NCBI GenBank assembly: GCA_026874595.1
Contig: CM049307.1
Location: forward strand, 97,710,330-97,774,329
From: Sipunculus nudus
Taxonomy: Eukaryota; Annelida; Sipuncula; Golfingiida; Sipunculidae
Length of the DNA: 64,000 nt
Direction: 5' to 3'
The position numbers and the translations under genes are program-made. This document shows, piece after piece, positions 23,480 through 34,879 of the stretch (within the stretch, counting starts at the first letter, position 1; every line of letters begins with the position of its first letter). The notes under the pieces were generated by a model that had not been told where the DNA came from, did no database searches, and saw only the letters and a program-made list of their open reading frames with translations.

Positions 23480-23799
23480 AATGCAATATTCGACAGCGGT
23501 TTACAAATCAAAGAATACATACGTAAAATGAACATTTAAACAATAATAAATGATCACATTACATACACGATACAGAGCTTTGAAAAGATTCACACAGGGT
23601 ATATAAAGAGAATGACAAATAGAATATATGCATATAAACACTGGCTAAACACTCGACTAAAATAATAGGGCTTTTACTCTTTTTAAAAATGACAATATAG
23701 CCAGCTGTTTTATGTTCTCGGGCAGTCCGATCCAAACAGTTGGTACTGCACACGTAAAGCACGCTCGCCGTAAGTTTCGGTGTTTGTTAAAGGAGTGTA
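22626..23799. other. No recognised gene; contains (AT)n at 23434-23475
   Basis: Non-coding, AT-rich. The only clear structure is an AT dinucleotide run of about 42 bases. Small ORFs on both strands (up to about 74 codons) show no family signature. Confidence 0.45.
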
Positions 23800-24405
23800 A
23801 AGCTGTGTTTCCACTTGTCCGGACACGGATACGGATACGGACACGGATACGGGTACGTATACGTTTAGCGTGTTTCCACTTGTACGTTCGCCGTACGGCT
23901 AAAATTGTTGTTTCACCAGGTTTAATTAGGCCTTAATACAGTTAAAATAATTATAATTGGTGAAATTTTAAGATGTATCACCATATATATTCTTGTATTT
24001 TTAATATATATATACATATATATATATATATGCGCCAGTCTAGGATGAATATAATGCACCTCTTTGTTTCCCGCCTTGAATATGTGTATTGTTATGTATT
24101 TACATATTTGTTCATATATAATGAGGAAATAATTTACAGATTAATACAGATTATATACATTTGAGAGCTCATGGCTGTAGGCTTTTCCTGAAATTTTACC
24201 TCACTTGGGTGATACCCGTACGGAGCCGTATACGGCGCCGGACGGGGAACCGTATAGGGAGAGTTCTGAAATCGCCGTATACGGCGCCGTATCCGTGTCC
24301 GTACAAGTGGAAACACTCCTTATATTTTATCATATTTTTGTTCCAACCGTATCCGTGTCCGTATCCGTATCCGTATCCGTGTCCGGACAAGTGGAAACAC
24401 AGCTT
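23800..24405. mobile_element. 606-bp MITE with 41-bp perfect terminal inverted repeats
   Basis: The left 41 bases (23800-23840; AAGCTGTGTTTCCACTTGTC then CGGACACGGATACGGATACGG) are exactly the reverse complement of the right 41 bases (24365-24405). The element is flanked by TA on both sides (23798-23799 and 24406-24407), as expected for a TA target duplication. The inner part of the repeats is a tandem ATACGG/ACACGG hexamer. A second pair of inverted ends, GTGTTTCCACTTGTACG at 23870-23886 and its complement at 24300-24316, lies inside. No transposase is encoded. The family looks Tc1/mariner-like from the TA duplication only. Confidence 0.85.
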
Positions 24406-25394
24406 TAAGCAGGTCCCTAAAATTTAATCGAAGAGTTCTTTTTTTTTGTCTAATTCCTATCATTTCACTTAGATGTGATGGTTATATTTCTGATTTGTTT
24501 TCTGAATTTATACTATAAAAGAGCAATTTAAAAATCTACTTGCTCAAGTATCGGTAGCCAATGTAGAGTCATATTTACTTTTAGCCAAAATCAGTCGAGT
24601 AAAAGAAAGTCACCCGCAAATATATGAAACAAATATTCATACAAAGAATCTAAAATTTTAACAAATAGAAATGACAAATAAAAAGAGAACATATGTATTT
24701 CACTCATTTTGAATGGACGATAGACTGACTTTAAGTGGAACTCAGTGACAAGATATAGTATCACTGTAAATAATTATCACCGTCTGTACTCATAATAATC
24801 ATTTTTCGAAGGCAGAAAGAAAATGCCTAGCTTACCAAGCACGGTTATAAAAAAATCAAATTGCAAATGGTATTTTTTGTTAAGTTTTATATGCATTATA
24901 AAATAATGGTCACGCGTTCATCAGCTTCAGTGAATCTTTTGTTAATATTCCAAACTTTAATGAATTTCAGTGAGTCTCGCCTGCTAAATATTCATAAACG
25001 CCATTGATATAAGCCTTTCTAAAATCAGTTACAGTTATGACTGAACACGATAGTCCGCATTTGGTTAATTAGAATTTGAAGAAAGGACTATATTTTGCTA
25101 ATTGCGGACTTCAGTTGCTGAAACTGTGCTATAGCAAATTAGTCATTGTCCCTACCTAGCGGTTTTCAGCTAACTTTTTATAACGTTGGTGGCATATTGA
25201 TTTGCCAGTTGACGCTACCAAACATTTACATGGACAGATAATTTATTCAGTGTTTATGCTTGTTGGTATGGATGACGTTTTATGACGTAGAACTTGGTCC
25301 CTTAAAATAGTGGTAATCGCGCACCTCGCCCATTTGCGACCTGTCAAGAGGAAGAGTAAACTTGGTTCGTGACTTCCGAAGTAAAACAACAAAA
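24406..25394. other. Upstream region of the lectin gene; no feature recognised
   Basis: Non-coding. Immediately upstream of the lectin start a weak TATA-like CTTAAAATAG (about 25301-25311) lies about 85-95 bases before the ATG. I do not see a clear promoter otherwise. Confidence 0.4.
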
Positions 25395-25434
25395 ATGATT
25401 CACCTGGCACTCCTCGTGGTTTTCTGTGTATCAG
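25395..25434 (+). CDS. Lectin exon 1: signal peptide
   Basis: ATG opens a 13-codon hydrophobic leader MIHLALLVVFCVS and one base of the next codon, followed by a strong donor GTAAGC at 25435. The phase-1 boundary matches the acceptor at 28093. The leader is short, and the signal peptidase site probably falls near the exon boundary. The start was chosen because it is the only ATG that gives a signal peptide in frame. An alternative first exon cannot be excluded. Confidence 0.65.
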
Positions 25435-28404
25435 GTAAGCAACTTGATATTATTTGTTCGCTAATCTAGAGGACAGCAAGGCCGTCTTAACTCATGTGCA
25501 TTTTTTAGGGGGGGGGGGGCATGCGTGCATTCTCATTCACGTTATTTTTTTAAACGGAGGAAAATTCCAGGCATTACAAAAGAATCCTTACAAGGGAAGT
25601 GTAGATGTTACCGGGAGATACCAAACACTCTCAAGACAGATAGACACGGTGAACACACTGGCAGGCATTTTATATTGTCTGTTTCTGTTGCCCCGCATAC
25701 AGCATCTACTTATTCTTTAGGTTATCACACCGATCACGCTGTTGTAAAAATATGCTTTAAACCAATTCGCTGGTTATACTGTAGAATAGAAAATATCAAC
25801 TTGCATTAGCTTGTTTATTTATCAAGCGCAGTCTTGCAATTGTCTGACCGACAAGTTGCATGCCTAGAGCTATATAAATGCTAGCCTAGCTCCCGTACTC
25901 TCTCCCTATACGAGCCTTAGAACACATTCATTGATAAAGAATCAGCTTCGAAGCACAATGGGACTGCAGCGATTGAACATGGTTCTTTAAAGTGGATGGA
26001 AAACGATATTCTAACGACCATCAGCTTTAAGCCAATTATAGCCAATTTCTTATAAGAAACATCTCACAAAGATACCCACAATGATACCGTAACTAAAATC
26101 TAAAAAGAAGTTTGTTTTTCCAAAGTTCGTATGAATGGTGATTTTGACCTGGCTCACCTCTTTGAGACTTGAAGGATTTAGTTGAAAACTATGGTGTGAT
26201 AATTTCATTTGTGGACATTGGACTAAACGTGTCATAATGGAGAGTTGACTTAAGACTCGCTAATTCTTTCATGTCCGTAGGTCTCTCAGTGAATTCTCAT
26301 ATTCTTTAGAAAATTATAATTTCACTAACAAAAATGATTTAGGACAAGAATTGTGTGGGTGTGTGTGAAACATTCACAGCCTAGAACAAATGAAAGCGAC
26401 AGTGATTAAATTTGATATAAAAATGACTGATATTTTCATGTTTTGAAAATTTTCAACCGTGATTTTCCTGCATGACAGAATATTTGTCTAGAAAGTTTAT
26501 CCTCAGAAGTACATATGCAGACCGATAAAAGAAAGAAGGGGGGGGGGGGGGGGGGATCGTCTGTATATAGGCACACCTGTGGAAGCGGGTCACTCAGGGA
26601 CTAAGGCAGAGTATAATACAAGGTCTCTTTATGAAACAGGTTTGCTTTTATCTTTTCAATTTTAGAGTTACAACATGAACGTCTTTCGGACTAATTTTCT
26701 ATGTGTTCATAAACAAGTTGGTCTATGTTATAAAGGCGTCGCTCTTTCCCTTTATATGTACATATACATATGTTATATATATATATATATATATATATAT
26801 GCAAAGGCACACATTTGAGTTTAAAAAGTGTGAGAGTTTAAAAGCATTACATTTAATCTCTTATATTTAAAAAACTACACAAAATAAACCGCACTCTTAA
26901 CTCGATGTGTACCGATGTGCGTCTGGACTCGTGAGTGCCGAATAGTCAACCTCCCAACATTTATTCGGTGTACCCCGTGGGTCTCCTAACCTGATTATGT
27001 TTTGGCTAAATTTGGTATTTTTTTTTTAAATTTTGAACGAACCTTCAAGTATTCAAGTAGAAAAATCAAATGCGAAGCTATTACTCATGACCAAGTAGCA
27101 TCCTATTGGTCTCCTGACCTGAATTCTGATTGGTCACAGAATTTTAAATTTAACACTTTATATGCTATATATATGTTATATATTGATTTATTGCAAAGCC
27201 GAGAAACTTGATGAGTATGACATTTGTTACCTCATCATTTCACCTGAATTATCAATACACCGGCTCTGTTTTTCTGTTAATTTTATTTAATTTTTAATAT
27301 ATATATATATATAACGGCAGTATGTAGGGTAGGTAATATCTCATGACGCTGTATAGGTTGGATAAAATAATTAACCATTACATGCAAGTAGAAAGCCATT
27401 TTAAACTTGCAAAATGCATGAAACCATAGGTATATATATACATTTGTAAAGGGATATGTATGCAAAAATACTGATAGCTATCCCATAGGTTATACCAAAG
27501 TTGGGACAAAGTTGTCATTTCCAATATATAATATTATTCACTGAATTTCAGGGGGAATGATTACATTGACCATCCCCCGTTGTTGAAAAGTGGGGTTTTT
27601 ATACCACCCATCCCTTCTGTACTGACCTGCTTCCCTGGCCCATATCTACCCCGCCACGAAGTATTGCGGGAATCTGGTTGGTGGTATTTGTATGATCTTG
27701 TCAACAGACATGGCTGAAAACACAGCCTCCTTTGCGCAGTAAACAAATAAACGCCAGCCGAAGGCTGGAGGTTTATATGCCTCGTAAACCCACCTGAAAT
27801 TCGATGGCAGGTCAATCAGATCTTCATATTTCCTCAATTTTATTCCACAAACATTTCCACATTTAGTGGCGGATCTGGACCTGAAATCTAATCTAGGGGG
27901 GGGGGGGGGATGCGGGAGGTAAGAGGGTATTTGTGATTGAAGTCAAACTGTTGAGGATTTATATATTTCTTGCTGTGCGTATTTTGAGGAGTGGGTTGCT
28001 GCTGGTGTCCCTTTAAGGGATTTTTATTTTACAATTTTTATTTCTTTTAAATTATATAAATATCTGATCATACCATCATTTTCCCTTCACCAGAAACCTC
28101 TGCAACCAACACAGGCCGGTTTTACGACAGGCAGAAGGAAACTAGAGCTTTGTCAATCCTAAAAAACCGATTCGACCTGGACAAACCTCGCCAAGGGAGA
28201 ATGCCACTGGACTGTCTAAACAAATGCGATTACCCAGCATGCCGTGCTGTAAACGTCTTCATCAACGGGACCTGTGAAGTTCTCCTGTCTCCTGTGTTTG
28301 GTTTCGACTGCTTTGAAGATTCCACAGCTTACATCGGATCCTGTGAGCATGTTTCTTTATTGACATAATAATAATAATTATTATTATTATATTATTATTG
28401 TTAA

Positions 28405-28444
<40 letters not shown>

Positions 28445-28909
28445 GCAGATTTTACCAGGGTATTTTATATATTTTATTTTTATTCAAGCATATCAAAAAC
28501 ACCAATATTGTGTAGTGCGTTTAATTAGGAGTCCTGCTCTTCGGTGTACTCAGTTTAGTGACAGAACAATATACAACGTATTGGGTTGGAATTTGATCGA
28601 TAAATGTTTAAAAAATAACCATTCATGAAAGGAGATTCTAATATACGACGACAGGCAGAACATAGGACGTATAACCTAGTCATTATGACATTAGATCTCG
28701 CAGATGAAGATCCCCAGTTCGAGCCGGGCCAGTTTCTAGAAAAATCAAAATGATAAAATCTCGGGAGAACATCTTAAATGTTTAAACAAGGCGTAATATC
28801 AGGGATAACACGTGGCAAGAGTCAACTGCCGGTAACCAGGTCAAAGAGCATTCACACCTCGGTGAGAGGTGTCTTCCATGCATTCTCCACTGTATCATAC
28901 CTCCACTGT

Positions 28910-28970
<61 letters not shown>

Positions 28971-31156
28971 GAAGAATAGGAAGGTGTACGCCCCTCGGTG
29001 TTCTGCTACCCTTCATACCCGCTTTTCACCGTCCATACCCTGCACGCTTTATTTCCTAACTTAGCACGGACGTGTTTCTTCTAAGATGATTAGTTTTATA
29101 TCAAGTGACCACTTTTAAAACTATAAGATTCAAATTAAATAATACATTTTCTAGATTACAGCTGAGCAAATTTGTAGACGATACTGGTTGATAATATTTT
29201 ATGAGACGATTATGATAATACTAATTTGGGTGAGATTTCAGCGGTGTCCTTTAGCAAACATAATGTGTTCGCTTAAGAACGTATAGCACACTTTTGCACT
29301 AATTGAACCAGATTGTAGGCGAAGTTGTGGCCAAAGAGGTATCTCAAATATAAGTTTTGTAATTAATATATTATTGCATTTATTATTATATTATATATGT
29401 CTTTAAAAAAAACTATAAAACTGTAGTTTCTCTTCCCAAGGTACATGGTCCAGCTACAGATTTACATGTGTATTTAGGAAATTTTAATATAGGCCTTAGA
29501 GATATTCCTGTTATGAAAAAAAAAATACAATTATAGAGAATATATGAAATCCTGTCGGAGAATTGGAGAAAAACAGGTGTAGTTTCACTGAAAAATCAGT
29601 TGTCATGTTCAGAACTATGTGATTCTCAAATCTTCGTTTCAAGGTAAAACTAATCTTATAAAAAGATCTTATTTTCTATTTTTTACAATAAAATGTAAGG
29701 CTACGCTTTGTTATATAATTCAATTTGAAATATACGTTTAGGTTCATTTTTAAAGATAACTTCTGGCGGCCGATTTCAGACACCTTCAGGACAATTTTTT
29801 TTTCACCCAGTCCGCACTTGAAGTCTCTATAAACTCCTTAATATAAGTATGGAAAACTGAGCCATGCATAGGGGAAATACACTTGGACTTCCTTCAAGTT
29901 TGATATGTTGTGTTTCTCCTTGATGAGAGCTCAGGGTCGTGTCTTTCAGTGTGACGATGCTGATTCAATGATGCGCACATTTGTTGCATCCTACTTTATA
30001 ATTCACGATGATGGGCGGGCCCCCCAAGCAGGTTATTCCGGTCTATTCTCAGCGGCTATGGGCCCAATTGCCGTCAGACTAAGCAAATAGATAAACGCTT
30101 TGCTTCTCTGCATGGAATATTTTCGTGTCGCATTTCCGTGCCCTTATCATAACCTTGCATTTCGAAATCCTCCACGTGCCGCCATCCTTTGTACGCATTA
30201 AAACCCCGGATGTCGCAAGGCAGGCAGTTTTATAAAATATTTAGCATCAAACGGTGCTCGATATGTGGTAAACTCTACACGCGGCAAAATCTTGCATGTT
30301 GTGTTGGTATGTGATAGTGCCCGTATGGATATATCCATTTCGCTGTTCTCCTCAAGAATCTGGACGATATCGATCTTGTTCAACTTATCTCTGGAAAATA
30401 TAAAGAAAGTTTATCTGATCATGATCATATGTTCTTTATGTACATATATATTGTTTTACCAAGCTATAAATATATTCCTTGATCGGCTGTCACTGGAATC
30501 GTACAGATGGCTTTAAAATCATTATTTCAATAATATCGCCTAACTACAGAGAGCAGAATGATCTTTGTAAAGTTATTTCGTTCTCATGATATTGTAAATT
30601 ATACTTTTTTCCTCTCTTGAACTGATTTAAAACTCTTCTGATTCGGAGGAATAAGAATTACCAGTCAATAAATTATGTCAAATTTAAGTCAAATGTAAAA
30701 ATGAAGATACTTAAATAGGGCACTGCTACTTTTTCATACCTGGCTGTTTCCTTGAACATTAGTCCGGTTCCTATAGTATGCTTACCATTCATTAATAATG
30801 ACTGTTACATATCTGCAGGCCTTACACCTTAGGTTATGATCTGATTATTATAAATTTGATAATATTCTTATTTTTATGCGATTTTATGCTCATGGCCAAT
30901 GTTTGCAAAATGAGGTTGTGAGCTAGGATGAGTATAGCTTTATGCTTATGGAAACACCAACATTTCATATGCTTGATAGTATCAAGATCATTTTGATTTC
31001 GCCTTTTACTGGCACCCTTGCGGTAAGTCGGTGGTACCAAGTGTAAATAAAACTTTAACATCCATAGTATCACCCCAAGTTTCATATCGTCAGAAGGTAT
31101 CCTAAAATGTTGGTATTAGCTTACGTGCCTAATATACATATATATATATATATAAA

Positions 31157-31213
<57 letters not shown>

Positions 31214-34200
31214 TTCAGGACTTTACACACTTACTTGTGTTCGACAGCTCTGTTTCGTAAGGGCACCTACGGGCCCTCATTCGTCAGGAACACTGGGTGG
31301 TCTTATCGGGGCTCCTGAATGTTGATCCAGGGGATTTGTAGTTGGTCAGCAGGTGTTTTGATCTGTGCCTGCATGTCTAACTACTAGTATGATGACGCTG
31401 ATATTGATTATTCTAATACTCTTGACTCTGACAGTGAGTGTAAATAATTAAATGAATCTGATGACTTATGGAATTCATCACTTGAATCAAAAACACTATG
31501 AAATATGAAATGAATATCTTTTTAATTGTAATACTCAAATATCATTATAACGATTCCAATTGCATGAGTATTTCATAATTTAAATTTTCTAGAAATGCGT
31601 TATACATTTATTTATTTTATCACTGAAATAAGCATTACTTTAGAATACGTCTCGTTAAACCATTCCTGTTAACGGACAGTGTCTGTGTCCACATACGTTG
31701 AAATATCTTTATCGCAATTAGTATTTGCATCTTTTAAATCTCCTTTGAATTAATAAAAAGATAAAATTGTGGCCTCTGTTGTTGACAGTACACAGTAAGT
31801 GGACCGTGACTGACATAATTATGGTTCTATACACATTGTAAGCTGTTCAGTGTCCGGAAGTCTCGTATTGGAGAACGATTATTAGCTCTCCTGTAAAATA
31901 CAAAAATGAGGCATTGATATAATATGGAGAATGTACACGGCACAATGTGCAATTCTCGCGAATTTTGCGAGGACGTTTGTATTCGCTAAAATTGTACTTG
32001 ATTCAACATTAAATATGAATACGGTATAAATGGATTACCGCTTGGACTGGTCCGGTCCACAATTTTGGGCTGGACCGGTCCGGACCCCTAACACAAAATA
32101 CCGGACCGCTGATCCCTCGACCGTTCCTTACCGATCCAGACCACTCTATATACTTAATTTTTAGAGGTTAATGCTGAACAGGTGATTTTATGGATTTGTG
32201 GTCAACCAACATGTCTAATTATGAACAAAATGTTATTAAAAGAAACAGTTTAATGCCTTTCATGTATTTGCAGCTGCAATAGTATGATTATATATATATA
32301 TATATATATATATACGTGTATACGAGTATTATTTTATATTTTTCTCTGATTAAGAGTTATTTTTCTTTAACTTATCATTTAAGTGACATGTTCAGCATTA
32401 GAATCCTTATCCCCTGTTGTGATTCTTTTAATCTGTATACATCATTGTGTATCAAAATATAATAAGACCAATTTATATACAGATAATACATTCGATAGAT
32501 GGGCCTGTATTTGCTTTATATAATAAATTATTAACATGAGATTGAGTTTTCAATTTATCAAATCGCACTTAACCACTGTATCACAATTCAGCTTATGTCA
32601 AGCCGCAGCAATGCCCACCCAGCAAATTATTTTTGTTGTTGTCAAATTATTTACAAAGATTTTGACTTTAAAATTGTCTTTCAAAAATCAAATCCAGGTC
32701 TTGATATTGCCGTATGGATTATAATATTACATTTATTGCAAGGTTTTCTGTGAAAGTGATAATCGGTTTTATCAAATATATGAACAAATATATGCAATGA
32801 AAATAATGAAGAGTAAAACCAGAATAGTAACCACAATTTTGATTGATTTTTAAGTATGTTTTAATAAATGGACCTGACCGCTTGGACAGGTCTACCTGCT
32901 GGACCGGACCTCCAGTCCGCACCTCTAATTAATTGTGTATTAATTGATCTTTTACAGACGAAACTTGTCCTGCTGATTTCGGACACACTTTCCACTCCAT
33001 CGGGAAACCATCATGTTACAAGTTCGTAGTTAACCAGCAGAGGTCAAGGGAGGATGCTCGTGCCCACTGTGTGAGTCTTGGAGGTGACCTCGTGGCCATA
33101 GAAACGGAAGCCGAATTTAACCACCTCAATAAGGTGGTGAGAAGTAATAACAGTTTGCTGAATAAATGTAAGTAAAACAACCGTTAACAATGATAATGAC
33201 ATTTCAGAGATCTATGTGATATTTCTGAACTCTTTCTGTTGCTTTTGTGGAAATTTCATTGATTGCAGTCATTGTGTTGACAGTGACAGTCATGTTAACT
33301 TGTGTTCTCGATTCTACTTGTGTTCACCCATGAAAACAAATAATTACATTTGGTAAATTTTGCAAATAAAAGCCGCGTATAATATTTATATAGCATCACA
33401 AACCATGAATCTTATACATCTGTAATGAATTAGTTCGATAAAAAATAATTGAAGTTTGAGAGCACAAAAAGGAATATATGTTTAGAATGAAAAAATTAAA
33501 TGATCCGTAGCTACAGGCTATAAGAATGATGATGCTTTTATTATATTTCATTATTTATATTCACAGAAAAGTGGTATAATTATACAATCATATACACAGG
33601 CGGCGGAACAGATTTTATATTGGAGAGGGGCTCAGTTTTACGGCTTCACTATAGACGTATATGAAAAACATGTTGATCGTAACCGTGTTCCTATCCGTAT
33701 CCATGTCCGGCCGCATACATGAAAATCCTTGCACAAAGGAATACGTGTGGATGTATAAATAATGATCTACATTCGTCCAGTGGGCATGTAACATCGGACC
33801 ATGTTATGGTAGCCATTTTGTTGCGGTAGCTCTGTACATTACATAATATAAATACAAGAATAGAATGTACATGACAGCTCTCTCTGCTCTCCGCATTCAC
33901 CGAAAAACCATATAGACATGTACAGTGATTATATGGTAAAATAATAAGTGAAATAATATTAGCATATTCCTTAAATATACTTGACAGCATGCTTCTTTTG
34001 GCACATGTCTGGGTGTATTCCATAAAATTCACGTCGTAAATACCCATACAGAGCCGTATCCGGCGACGGATAGGGAATAGTATAGACAAATAAAAATAAA
34101 TCGCCTTTTTCCGTATCCTTGTCCGTGTCCGTACAAGTGGAAACATTTTATTATTGGCTTATATCAGCCGTGTAACTGCCTAGACACGTGGAAACAGCTT

Positions 34201-34815
34201 ATAAGCCGCAGTTTTTCACACCTGGTATCATTAGGCCATAGCACTGACACACTGTACGATTTGCGCTTCATCTGCAACATCAGTGAGCTCCACAAAATAA
34301 TTTGTATGCAACACCTAGCACAAACATCAACTAGCACATCCGTACTCAGTATATACCATACAGTTCACTCAAGTTTACTGACCTGTCGTGGAAACTTCGT
34401 ATGGATCCAAGGTGAACCTATATATGTCACCTCTTTGGAAAATGTTTGTGATTACTTATTAAAAAATTATTATTCGTAATCAGTCAATGTTGTATTTTCT
34501 GCAAACTAATCTGTAACAAACTACGATTAAATAAAGCCGATTTAGCCCAGTGCAGAAGCCTCTCTCCCTCTTTCTCTCTCTCTCTGATTGCTGTCTTTTA
34601 AGAAATTGACGTTCATTGTTGCGGAATTGAAAATGTCTCGAAAATATTATAATACATACTATTTTATATAACGAATGCAAAGAACTATATTATTATTATT
34701 ATTATTATTATTATATTATTATTATTTTATTTTTATTTTTTTTATTATTATTATCATCATTATATTAATCTTTCCTAGTAACATTTGGTAAATCGTACAT
34801 GCCATGTTTTTGTTC

Positions 34816-34879
<64 letters not shown>

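Larger units (their letters stand above)
25435..28093 (+). other. Lectin intron 1
   Basis: Phase-1 intron of 2659 bases, GTAAGC...CCAG. It contains poly-G tracts (25507-25519, 26539-26555, 27897-27909), (AT)n at about 26776-26800, and a promoter-like TATA at 25871. No other gene is recognised. Confidence 0.65.
28343..32957 (+). other. Lectin intron 2
   Basis: Phase-1 intron of 4615 bases, GTGAGC...TTTACAG. It opens with a long AAT/ATT tract about 22 bases after the donor. It also holds a tRNA-like relic near 28660-28735, AT microsatellites, a hammerhead-ribozyme-like sequence (31237-31293, minus) and a hAT-like terminus just upstream of exon 3. Confidence 0.65.

Noticed and set aside
25958-25990. 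Ten-codon ORF downstream of the intronic TATA box
   Set aside because: Too short to interpret and with no convincing splice donor; only the promoter-like signal is listed, at low confidence.
28660-28735. Functional tRNA gene
   Set aside because: A-box-like and B-box-like motifs are present, but no acceptor stem or complete cloverleaf can be drawn; kept only as a possible SINE relic.
31107-31325. 72-codon + strand ORF across the ribozyme-like region
   Set aside because: Half of it is translated (AT)n microsatellite; the conserved signal in the rest is RNA structure on the opposite strand.
33691-34146. 151-codon minus-strand ORF
   Set aside because: It spans fragments of the ATACGG MITE family and has no domain or splice support.
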